Assembly (NCBI GenBank): GCA_020466095.1
Contig: CM035807.1
Coordinates: forward strand, 13,557,007 to 13,621,006
Origin: Chlorops oryzae
Lineage: Eukaryota; Arthropoda; Insecta; Diptera; Chloropidae
Length of the DNA stretch: 64,000 bases
Reading direction: 5' to 3'
Shown here: positions 1-10,201 of the stretch, in pieces
How the letters are laid out: each line of letters starts with the position of its first letter
Position numbering within the stretch: the first letter of the stretch is position 1
Program-made: the position numbers and the translations under genes
The notes under the pieces: generated by a model
Told to the model about the DNA's origin: nothing
The model's database searches: none
The model's input: only the letters and a program-made list of their open reading frames with translations

Positions 1-5
1 CGCCT

Positions 6-529
6 CTAAGCCGTCACAGCGGGAGCAACACTTTTCTGGACAAGTTGTAAATTATTTTTAAAGAAGCAAGTAATGCCGACGTAAGCCTGCTCGCAAATAC
101 CCAAGGATTTATCGATGTTATTTACGCAGGACTCGATTTGTCCATGAAGTGTATCCTTGGCATGATCGGCACTTGGCAACTGTCCGAGAAGTTGATGATG
201 AATATCCTCGACAAGGAAACCATTTGCCTCAGTAAAGAGTCCGAATTTTTCGAAAACACACTTTCAGATAACAATGAGTAATGGCATCATTGGGATATTG
301 CCATTTTTGTATCTGTTGAACATGCTCAGCATCAACGTTCAAATTCTTAACGCATTGCTCGCGGAAATTAATCAAGTCCTCCTGCGTTTTAACAAGATAT
401 TCTGCGGAGGCCTATAAGAAAAATTTTGTGAAATTTAATAATTTTTTTTTTATAATACTCTGATTCATTTGGAGAGTTCTCGTTCCTTACCACAGAGAAA
501 AGAATGCAAATAGCTGCGATGACTTTCAT
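6..529 (-). CDS. Obp99a: Odorant-binding protein, Obp99a-like, two exons, with one frameshift
   Basis: Secreted carrier of small hydrophobic ligands in the classic insect OBP family. Coding exons on the minus strand are 529-491 and 411-6, separated by a 79-bp GT-AG intron (490-412) in phase 0. Allowing for one extra base, the protein is 147 residues, close to the about 142 of Drosophila Obp99a. Residues 1-16 form a signal peptide ending ASA. All six OBP cysteines are present (33, 60, 64, 108, 119, 128), with the diagnostic spacings of 3 between C2 and C3 and 8 between C5 and C6. The block around KWQYPNDA (49-56), before C2, and the block after C3 resemble Obp99a more than Obp44a, judged from memory. 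The frame breaks between C2 and C3, within 261-264, where one base too many is present. The stop codon is at 8-6. The break could be a real null allele, a pseudogene or an assembly error. The next recognisable gene upstream is Dop1R2, in opposite orientation. Confidence 0.85.
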
Positions 530-563
530 GGTTTCGATGTTCACTTTTGCTCAAATCGAGTTC

Positions 564-601
564 AACTGTTGGATTGCACAAATTCGTTTGGGCTTTTATA
601 G
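564..601 (-). promoter_or_regulatory. TATA box and Inr-like start of the Obp99a-like gene
   Basis: On the minus strand a TATAAAAG box occupies 600-593. An arthropod Inr-like CAGTT lies at 568-564, with its A at 567, 33 bases downstream of the first T of the TATA box. This spacing is normal for a fly core promoter. It predicts a 5' leader of about 38 bases before the ATG at 529, matching the short leaders of OBP genes. The position is inferred from sequence only. Confidence 0.6.
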
Positions 602-1613
602 GAGAGTCCAACTGATGTTACCTGCATTCGCTGTTGAAAGAACAATACGAATTTTGGGGTTGGTCTTTTGTTATTTGTTTTTGGGAATTTTCCATTGACG
701 TTCAGGTAAGCATTTGAACCTGCTATTCAAGCTGGCTGCTATCTCGTCATTAGTCCCTTTGTGTGTTTTTTTTTTCATAAAAAGATTTTTTCTTCTAGAT
801 GTCTTTGTTCTTTTTCTGTTTGAAACCTGATTTCCTGTTTTTATAATTGAATGTATAGAACGTTTTAAGACACTAAAGAAATCCCAACGAATTTGTGAAA
901 CCTGCTGTAAGAATGGAAAGGTGCAACACGGTCTCATCCTTTCCCTTTTCGTTTAAGATTTTTGAAATCTTGATTCAATTTTTTCTGTCGTTGTTAGTGG
1001 CAGGCCTTCCTTGTTTTTTTTTTTTTTTTGTCTTGGAGTAATTTTGTTTTGTTCTACGAAATCATATGTGAAACACTTTAATTCGTAACTCAAGCGATAA
1101 GAAATTCGTTTTTTTTCGATAAGTGGAAGAGTTAGTACACTTAAATTCTTCTTCACTTTTATTTAATTCAGCAACTTTGACTTTGAAATCTAAAGCTTTC
1201 ATGTACGACTTTATTTCTAGCTAATAATTTTGAAGAATCTTTAAAACAAAATCTAAAATAAAAGCTGTTTTTCTCAAGCTTACACATAGGTACATATGTT
1301 TGTCCACTTTTTATCACACAATCTGTCGATTGTTAAAGGATTTAAGTGATGATAAAAAAATTATTGTAGGCATTCCCCAATTCAAGAAAAAGCCTGACCT
1401 AATTCTTCGCAGACCATTTAATCTTTTCATAAAGTGCACTAGAGTGTACCAAAGGTCATGGGCCAAAATCAATAAGGATCGGAGAGACGGAGCAGAAAAT
1501 AAGCTTGGGTGTAATACCGAGAGACGAGACGGACAGTATACTCAGGGAAAAACAGCAACTTAAAATCAAAAACGAGCCATATTAATTCAATAATTTTCAA
1601 CACAGAAGAAAAA
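602..1613. other. Non-coding A+T-rich spacer
   Basis: Upstream flank of the Obp99a-like gene. It holds A/T runs (a T tract at 1014-1029) and short open frames without protein-like composition. I see no exon or element boundary. Confidence 0.5.
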
Positions 1614-2070
1614 CAAGTAAGGGTGTTATAGTCAGGCGAGCCTAACAATAGAATACCCGACACAGAAACACATGTTGAAATAATTTTTAATATCAAGAGG
1701 TTTTTAAGGCCAATAATGGGCCTCATATACCGACTTTTGTTAAATTTCTTTATGAAAACCGTCCATTTGCCACGCCCACTTTTCCAATTTTTTTGAATTC
1801 TAATCGGAGGCTTAAATATACGCTCAAATTTTAAGTTTCATTGAAATATTTCGAATAAGTCAGATTTTGGGGCAGTTTTGAGATTTTTGTGACAGACCCT
1901 AGTACTGGAGGTACCCTTAATAATGGACCTATCAATAAGAGGATGTTTATGGCTACAAAGGAAGCATAAGTGCCAACTTTCGTTCAAGTCCCATTTGAAT
2001 TTCGGGTGTATGAGTCAATTTTCGAAAAACGCCCTTCGGCCACGCCCACTTTTCCAATTTTTGGGAATTG
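1614..2070 (-). mobile_element. mini-me-like element, 3' portion only
   Basis: This stretch matches, in reverse orientation, the right half of the complete copy at 21370-22350. Shared landmarks are the end motif AAGTAAGGGTGTTATAG, the CCCGACACAG segment, the phrase GACAGACCCTAGTACTGGAGG, and two CCACGCCCACTTTTCCAA boxes. The (GTCY)n tract and left end are missing, so the copy is truncated. No coding capacity is visible. Confidence 0.7.
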
Positions 2071-2136
2071 AATAAAAATATTATTTCCATATTGTTTCTT
2101 TATTAAAATCGTCGATATTGTGCCACCTTAATTTAA

Positions 2137-2290
2137 CCCTCTAATTCCTGGCTCCGTCTCTAAACGGACTGGTTTCGAACAAATTACCAAAAAAAAAAAA
2201 TCCTAATAATTTCAGATTCATGTTTTTCTACCCGAAATTAGTCTTATCTGAACTTTTCAGTGGAAAAAAAAAATTGTGGACATTAGAGGG
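2137..2290. mobile_element. TTAA-flanked MITE, piggyBac type
   Basis: A 154-bp element with termini CCCTCTAAT and ATTAGAGGG, directly bounded on both sides by TTAA (2133-2136 and 2291-2294). A TTAA target duplication with a CCC-starting terminus is the piggyBac signature. The interior is A-rich with no open frame, so it would depend on an outside transposase. Confidence 0.8.
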
Positions 2291-2294
2291 TTAA

Positions 2295-4400
2295 TTCTGT
2301 TCCATATTGAAACAACAATTTTCTACGTGACTAGACTTTCAATAACGTTTCTTATTGAATCAATGTGGTTTTTATTGATTTTAAGGGGGTTTTTTTTCTC
2401 TAGGTGTAAACAGGATTAATATTCGCTAAAAAAGAGAAGAAGATTTAAGATAGGAGAGCTAATGATAACATAGCTTTATAGCGCTTTTTTTCCACACAGG
2501 AAATTATGAATTAAATTGTTATTATTTATTAACGCCAATATGCATCGAACTACAGTCAGAGGGATTAAAACGAAATCATTTTGTGCAAAATAAAATCTAG
2601 TTAAATAAAATGAAAGCAATTTGACTCAATAGTCAGCCAATCCGTAAAAATTACTCTAATGAGACCCCTGACGGCAGGTCCAATACGTACGTCAGCAAAT
2701 AGTCGCTTATGGATGACTTTCTCAAGCATCGCATGAAAATTAAATTTCACATTAATAAATTAATTATTGTTCTACTAGAAAAAAACTTTCGTTGCAGAAA
2801 AGAGTCACCAAAATGGGACCAAAAATGCAACAAAATAGGAATCTGTTGATTCGCTATATAAAGAGAAGTTTAGCTCAAAGGTATACTCTCACAGTTATTG
2901 CAAAAAAACCCTTCTCTGTATGCACATGCATACAAAAAAAACTTAAAATGAAAGTAAATTTGAAAATTTAACCCGTTAAAAAAACCAACCCCGAATGATT
3001 GAATTTTATGGAAATAATTCAACTTAAGCGACACATTTCAAACTTAACTGATATAAAGTTAGCATGAGAAATAACGAAGGTGCCAAAGAAAAAGCATAAT
3101 TCTCACAGAGGTAGACAAAAAAGCGATCGAATATTGGGATAATGCTTTAAAATTTCAAACTTAATTGAAATCCTCTACACAATTTTGAAGAAAATCAAAA
3201 AAACCCTTCTTCTGTAAAATTTCCTTTTTGTCGCTTACGTTATTTCCGCGGTTAGGGCTCGACAACAATTATTGACTTTAGTTTTTTTTTATGACTGCTT
3301 AAAAAGATTTCCCAAAGCCATTTTTAATTTGACAAAGTACGAGCGGACGCCTTACACACGTTCAATGTATTTGAAGGTCATCTTTTTATATTAGAACAAA
3401 AAAAAAAAAAAATAAAATAAAAATAAAATTGGGGCATAAAATGCACAATGTCCGTTCACTTAATTGCTCCATAATGAGTTCAAAAAATACGACAAATTTT
3501 CCCCCCTGTTTTTTTCACTTCAAATGATTGTAGGCGAACTGCTTCAAAACATAAAGATGACAATCTAAAATGGTCGTTCAACCACCACGATTAAAACTGT
3601 CATAAAAATATAAGATATAGTGTAATTACATTCTGTTCGCTTCATGCAAATAAGGTATAAAAATTGCTTCATAAAAAAAAAAATGACTAAATCCTGCTTC
3701 CACTCAACGCTCGCGAATACGTTTTCAAATTTACAGAATCAAACCCAACCCAATTCAATTCAATTCAATTCAACTGAACTCCGCGGAACTCGCCGTTCAG
3801 ATCAGCACCTGACAAGGCTAGACTACGTCATTTAAACATTTTATTACTACCAAATTATCACGTCATTGTTTTGTGTCCTTCCACCCACTCATCGCAATCA
3901 TGCTCATTAAGTTCGCTGCCGGCAATGTCTTAAGTTGTCTTTCATTCAGTCGCGAATGGGAAAGCTCGCTCAAAAGGCACATCATTTAAAATGCGTTCGT
4001 TTTAAATGAAAGAAAAAAAAAAAATTAAATGAAATAAAATAAAATAAAATTGAGAAAAAATTTGTTGAAATCAACGTTTCCACAGCTGTGAGTAGTGCTT
4101 AATGAACGTCGAAAGAATGTATGAAGAAAATGAGGAATATAAATGAATTCTCATTCATAATTTTCCAAAGGCAAACAATTTCAATATTGCCACCCACTCA
4201 TTTCCGATTTAACGCCCCTTAAAGTTTTCAAATTACTTTCCATTCGTCCTTACTTACTACCTTCAATATATAATTTGCCTTATAAATCTTCAATTTTCCC
4301 ACGGGCCGCTGCGACGACACCTTAAGGCATTCAACTAAGACGCAACTATAAACGAAATGCAAGTATTCCTCCTTTCCTTCTTCTGCTCCTGTGTGTGCGT
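2295..4400. other. Non-coding A+T-rich spacer with simple repeats
   Basis: No gene found. It contains A-runs, AAAAT-type repeats (3400-3430 and 4020-4050) and a short (CAATT)n run near 3749-3772. A 63-residue open frame at 3644-3835 reads across that run and has no protein-like features. Confidence 0.5.
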
Positions 4401-4426
4401 GTGTGTGTTGTGTGAGTATTGGCAGG

Positions 4427-4583
4427 TATAAAATGCGAGCGAGCCTTTAATAGTCCTTTAAGTCGCACTGCGGAGCATCTGAATGAGCCATTCTCAGTTC
4501 AAACTCATCAAGTGTGCTTTGTTCCATACATTAACTCCAGCGCTTTGTAAGCTGCGAAGCGAGCGAGCGAGCGAGCGAGCAAG
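4427..4583 (+). promoter_or_regulatory. Candidate TATA promoter with downstream (GCGA)n
   Basis: TATAAAAT at 4427-4434 lies in an unusually G+C-rich island, after a (GT)n run. A start would be expected near 4458. A second Inr-like TCAGTT occurs at 4494-4499. A (GCGA)n tract of about six units follows at 4557-4580. No reading frame begins here that I recognise. It could be a distal non-coding first exon, for example of the plus-strand Dop1R2 gene, but nothing in the sequence links the two. Confidence 0.25.
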
Positions 4584-5633
4584 GAAGCAAATATTAATTC
4601 CTCTTTAATAAAGTTTTTCCTCTTCTTTTCTGTTTTCGTATTTTCGATGTTGATGTCGCACAGTTTTTACATTCCATGTTGTTGTTTTTTTCTTACATTT
4701 TCTACGTGTTTATTTTCCGTGAAAATGCCAAAGGAAGTCAAGCAAGTCCTCGGCGTAGCCAGTCGGATCGACCTTCTCCTGGTCATAATTTCTAAGTTGA
4801 ATAAATTTCTAATTTATCGTCTCAACGTTAAGTCTAAGTTTGCGTGTGTGTGCGTGTGTGTGCTGTGCCCCCGTAGACATTTGTATTATTTTGTGCTAAG
4901 CTTCCGTATTTGGAACTTGTGAACTTTGCTTTTGCGATAACAACAATGGTCAAGAAGTCCGTTGACTATCGGAAATGTAGAGTCACACAAAAGCTTTCTG
5001 ATATTATACATTTCGGTAATCCTAAATCATCAATATTTCGTTTATTTAAGCCATAATTGTTATGCTATGTAAGCCAATGAGGAAATAAAATAAGATACCG
5101 ATGAATGAATGTGTGTTAATTTGTGTGTGTGTGGGATTTTTCTTGTCGGCTTCACAGATTCCGCACGCATCTTAACACGGGCTCAACGTTCTTGAACGGA
5201 GGAAGTTTTTCGAAAAAAGTAAAAAGTTTCTCGTAAAGTATTTACGAAATTTCTTCGCGATTTCCTTTCAAGCTTTTCAACGCATTTTGAAGAGCACTCA
5301 GCAGTTTAACTGTTAAGAAGTCAACAATGCGAAGAAATTCTGGTAAAATTATGTTGTTAGCGTTTAAGAACTCGAGGAACTCGAACTCTTGGTGCAACGA
5401 TGGGGAACACTTCGACGAGACAAAAGTTTTAAATTCCTAAGGACTGTTTTTTTTTTCTCTTTTCTTTTTGGAATTTAAAACAACTCTTGAAGAGATTATA
5501 AATTTCAAAACATATGTATGTATGTACATTAAACCAGTGCTTCTGCTAAACAAAAATCAATCATTGCGAAACATTATCCTTCGTCCTACAAAGAATTTTT
5601 ATCGTGAAAAAATGAAAGCATACTTATAAGATA

Positions 5634-6773
5634 ACACTGTGCGACATTTTAGAGGTCATGTTTTGTAAACAAAATTTTGACGACTGTTTTTGAAAGTGCT
5701 CGGTGAGTATAACAACGCCTCATACTCAGTTTTGTTAAGTCACCTATACTTTTTTTTTTTAAATAGACTTCAAAAAGTGGGGCCGAGAATTAAATTACTC
5801 ACTTACTTATGGCTATATCTCGTAATCCGTTCAATATTTTAATTTCTTTTCTATTACAATTTATAGCTCTGAACTCATTTTAAATAGTTTTTGTACAAAC
5901 CGTCCCGAAAAAACTCCCTAAATCCCTTTTTGCCTTGGCAGATTATCCAGAAAAGAAAATTTATAAATTAAAAGCATACTTTAAGGGTACAAAAAAAATA
6001 TTCTTACCAACATATTGCGAATAATTTAAGCAAAGTTGAACTTTAAACTGCTTTTGTAGCTTCATAAAAATTCATATTGAAGTTAAAAATCGATTTGAAT
6101 CTTAGCTTTATGTGAGTTGAACAAAATTTTTACTCCATAAAGTATGCTTTAAATTTATAAATGCAACAAAATCCGAGCCCTGCTGATGACACATTATTTT
6201 CATGGTTCGGAACCATTTGCGTTGGGTTGAAAAATTTCGTGCATACCCAAAGGGTGATTTTGCGTTTTTTCTTCCGATTTTTGGTAAAAATTGTTCAACT
6301 TTGCAGCGGCAAAACGGTATCAAGTAGTGCTCGGATGCAGTTTGTTATATGAAGAAGTTGTTTAGTTATAATCTTTCTATATTTGCATTTAAAAATGTTT
6401 GATAAAATGTTTATTGCCTTGGGAGCTATAGGCCATACAAAAATAAAATATGATAAAAAACTTGTCAAATTTTAGGAATTTTTGCAATTTGCACCTACTA
6501 GATATAGTTTTTTCGGGACGGTTTGTACTAAAACTATTTAAAATGAGTTCAGAGCTATAAATTGTGATAGAAAAGAAATTAAAATATTGAACGGATTACG
6601 AGATATAGCCATAAGTAAGTGTGTAATTTAATTCTCGGCCCGACTTTTTGAAGTCTATTTAAAAAAAAAGTAGAGTGACTTGACAAATCTGAGTATGAGG
6701 CGTTGTTATACTCACCGAGCACTTTCAAAAATGGTCGTTAAATTTTTGTTTACAAAAATGTGTCGCACTGTGT
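5634..6773. mobile_element. Foldback element with about 270-bp inverted arms
   Basis: The left arm (5634-5915) and right arm (6506-6773) are near-identical inverted copies. Matching blocks include CGTCCCGAAAAAAC / GTTTTTTCGGGACG, CTTACTTATGGCTATATCTC / GAGATATAGCCATAAGTAAG, and ends ACACTGTGCGACA / TGTCGCACTGTGT. The 590-bp centre holds no transposase and contains a second repeat (about 5950-6182). This is a typical foldback or long-TIR non-autonomous element. A related single arm lies at 39670-39905. Confidence 0.85.
5950..6182. mobile_element. Palindromic MITE nested inside the foldback centre
   Basis: It shares AAGCATACTTTA / TAAAGTATGCTTT inner arms and the end CAACAAAATCCGAGCCCT with the complete copy at 50006-50234. 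The left outer end is truncated near 5950. It may have inserted into the foldback, or be an original part of its middle. Confidence 0.65.
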
Positions 6774-8591
6774 ACGAAAAGAAGATGTTTGGGAGTTTCC
6801 TAAGAGGGCAAACATGGTATCTAATATCTTAGCTGTGTAAAAATATTCCTATGATCATATTTCTTTGCATTTTTCTTTCAGACGATGATATCATAAAATC
6901 CATATGTATGTAATATACTATCATGTATCTTACTTTTTCAAAATTTAAACAATTTTAAGTGCAGAAGCACCATCAATAAAGAATAGTCCAGTAATCACGA
7001 AGTAGCCAGGTTAATCGGTGGTTCTTTCCTTGCCCGGGTTCAATGAATATCCGAGAAATGGATTTGAATATGTATAGGTACAATAAATAAAAAAATAAAA
7101 AAATTAAAACGAGTCATCTTCAACAGCCCTGGACTTGCTCTTTGGGGGCGCCAAGTTGGTTTTCTCTTCGCTTATCCTCGCATAGAAGCGTAATGGAAAT
7201 GATGCTTCGCGCTACATATTTGAGATTTTCAGCAAAAATTTGAGAAGTGCAAACTCTTCACTGATAGCGAATTCCATGACATAAATCTTAAGGATAGGCC
7301 GGCATTGAAATTTCGAAAACAATCTTGACAGCCATGTCTGCCGTCGCTTCTTTGGACCTTGTAAAATCATAAAGTTAAAAAAAAAAAATGTGTCTGAGAG
7401 TAGTCCACCTATTTATTATTACTTATCATGAGCAAAGTAAATAAGTGAGTAAAGAGAATAATCCTGCACACATATTTCGATATGGAAGGCAGGAATTTCA
7501 GTAAGGACACCCACGTATCAAAATTTTTAGGTCTTATTACAGAAAGGCAGTTTTGAGGTTGAAGATTCGTAACCGACTGCAAAGCGATTTCCCAATTACA
7601 ATTGGGAAAGCAATCAACTGTTTAGTTTCATAGTTTAATTGCTTTTCGCTTCCAGATTGTAGAGTAAGCTAATCCGTTTCATATCTATCTACTATCTTTC
7701 TGAACAGCAATTACAGAGGACATGCTCCTACGGAAAAAGTCTCGACACTTCACTTTAGTTTAAGAGTTTACGCATTAGCGATTTTAATAGTTTTAGGAAC
7801 GTCATGTATGAACATGAATTGCTCATGAGACTAAAGTATTTGGGCCACTAATAATCCTCACTGAATTTATTATAATATTCAGTAGTTTTAATCTCAAATG
7901 TTCGTTCACTTTTGGCTGGACGACTTAAGTGTCGCAACGAAGCACATTGAATTAGGATTGTAAGAACTCCGAAAACTCTGATTTTTTTTAATGGAAATTT
8001 TGAGTTTTTAATAGAATGTTAATATATCAATTATGGTTGTAATTCCGATATTTATTTTTAATTCATTTCGTTGGTCTCAATAAGTTTTGGACTCCACTGT
8101 ACTGTATTTATAATTTCAAATATTTTTTAACATGTTTATTTCTCGAATTTTGATCACCAGGGGGGCTCGAAAAAGACTCGTAAATGAAGCTTCCGATGAA
8201 ACATTCTTTCAAATGCCTGTTGGGATAGGAGTTTCAATTTTAGAACTTTAATCCTTCGTCCTTTTTGAACTAATATAACTTTATTTTCGGAATATTAATG
8301 AAGCTCAAATTATACTGAAGTACTTAATTTTTTTTAGTTTAAAAATAGTCTAGAAGAAGTCATCAAGCTTTCTGAGTTCCCAGGTTCCATTTTCTTTCGA
8401 AAAAATAATGATTTCCGACCAAAAACAAGCGATTATGACATGATTTTAATCAGAAAGAGTCGCTTTTTATAAAAAAATTCAAAAAAATGCTAGCTGGGTT
8501 ATTACACAGTGCCTCAAAGTATGCAACGCTTTTCTGATTAAACCGATAAAAACAAAAAATACTGGTTTTGATCTTTCTGTTGATTGATCTT
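6774..8591. other. Non-coding spacer
   Basis: A+T-rich, with no exon, RNA gene or bounded element recognised. Confidence 0.45.
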
Positions 8592-8676
8592 AAGGTTAAC
8601 CGATTTTAAGGTTAACCGATTTTAAGGTTAACCGATTTTAAGGTTAACCGATTTTAAGGTTAACCGATTTAAAGGT
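8592..8676. repeat. 16-bp minisatellite, about five units
   Basis: Unit AAGGTTAACCGATTTT repeats head to tail about five times, nearly without change. The last unit decays at the right edge. The near-identity of units suggests recent expansion. Confidence 0.9.
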
Positions 8677-8845
8677 TGCTAAAAGAAGTGCAGGAATATT
8701 CAAATTGATCTATAAAGGGAACTTATTTATGCCAAAGCATCTTCATTCATTCAAAGAGGAATCTTTAAAATATAAAAAATAATTATATTTTAAATGTAAA
8801 CAGTAGGTAAATATCTTTAAAGAGAACCTTTACCTTCTACTATTG

Positions 8846-8984
8846 AGGGCCGTTTTCTCATCTTTTTTTTATCTGTAAATTAAACTATCCTGATGATAAT
8901 TTCATACAAATGCGATTTATAAGTCAAAGAAAATAAAATTTAACTGGCAGATAAAGCTTAAAAGTAGGTTGAGAAAACGGCCCT
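8846..8984. mobile_element. Short MITE with 15-bp perfect terminal inverted repeats
   Basis: Ends AGGGCCGTTTTCTCA (8846-8860) and TGAGAAAACGGCCCT (8970-8984) are exact inverse complements around a 109-bp A+T-rich centre. No target duplication can be made out, so the superfamily is unassigned. Confidence 0.75.
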
Positions 8985-9637
8985 GAATCTCATTTTTTAA
9001 AATTGATAGGAATCTTGGAAAACTGTTGACTTCTGAAGGCACGTTATGTCATGTAATGAACTCACACATACATATATCAAAGGCATGAAAATAATTAAAT
9101 TATTTAAAAAACAAGGTTCATCATCATCAAGTTTTGGGAACTTTATTCCCTCTTCAAATTCTTATAACGAAAAAGTGTTGAAAATTCAGTAGAAATTCTA
9201 ATCATAAAAACAAAACTTCATGGAACAAAGTTTCCTGGAAAATGTAATTCACTAAAAGTGCCTGAAACACGAGAGGTTTTCAAATCATTGCGGATTTTAA
9301 ATTCTCCTTTCGGTCAGCAAAAAAACAAAAAATTCTCAAACAAATCAAAACTTTAGACAAATTTTCGGGGCTTAAATCGATTCAATTATACGATTTCTGT
9401 GGGCTTACGGTCTCGTTCAATAAAATTAAATGATATGACCACAAGTTGAAGAATTAAATAACAAATAAAATCACATGAAATTATGGTCGAAATTATGAAC
9501 TTTTCAAATATATCATTGAAATACGATTCTCTTAGTCCTTGCCGGAAAACGAACGATGCTTTGTTTTCGAATCATGGAAATTTGAAAGCCACACATAAAA
9601 ATCAACTAGCAAAACAACAAAAGAAAAGAATATTTTC

Positions 9638-9675
9638 GCGCATGCGCAGTTTTTTGGCGCCATAAAAATATAAAA
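9638..9675 (+). promoter_or_regulatory. NRF1-like, E2F-like and TATA motif cluster
   Basis: GCGCATGCGC (9638-9647) is a perfect NRF1/Ewg-type palindrome. TTTGGCGCC (9653-9661) matches the E2F consensus, and TATAAAA lies at 9669-9675. All three fall within 38 bases of otherwise A+T-rich DNA. This would be compatible with a plus-strand core promoter, but no exon is recognised downstream. Confidence 0.3.
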
Positions 9676-10081
9676 CCAGCTGATTGGAATTCCCTAATCT
9701 CTCCCTATATTTGGAATTCGCTCTTTAGCAGTTCAAAGACTTTAAAAAAAAGGTAGAAATTTGTGTAAAACTGAAGTCGAAAATTCATGGCCGTTGATAA
9801 TGATGTCCTAGGAGATAGTCTATTGTACTGTAAAATAAATGTAAAGAATTTTTTGCAATGAAAATTTTAAAATTGCGTTCCAAGATTCAAAATCATTGAT
9901 CTATATAAATGGTTTCATGTCAAGGACTCGCTCAAGAATTTCGAATGCACTTTTGAAAAGCTAATTTTTTCCAAAGAAAATATCCATTGAAAACATTCCA
10001 TAGAGAGTTCCTATTGGGTGGCGGGAGTTTTTGAACAACTGATTTAAGAGAGCGAAAGAGAAAAGGAAAGTTGAATTAAGC

Positions 10082-10201
10082 ATGAATCAAAGAGAACAAA
10101 ATATCCTTCGGCGTTTTCTGTTGCTCCTGCTGTTGCTGCTGGTTGTGCTGCTGCAGCTGTTGGTACTGACGTCGTTGGTACCATCGTTGCGTTGGTGCTA
10201 A
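10082..10201 (+). CDS. Possible 39-residue hydrophobic microprotein
   Basis: ATG at 10082 opens a 40-codon frame ending TAA at 10199-10201. After a short charged start (residues 1-11) it encodes a leucine/valine-rich stretch of about 18 residues, long enough to span a membrane. The stretch comes largely from CTG/TTG triplets, so it may be only a translated simple repeat. No family is recognised. Confidence 0.12.
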   Translation: MNQREQNILRRFLLLLLLLLVVLLQLLVLTSLVPSLRWC

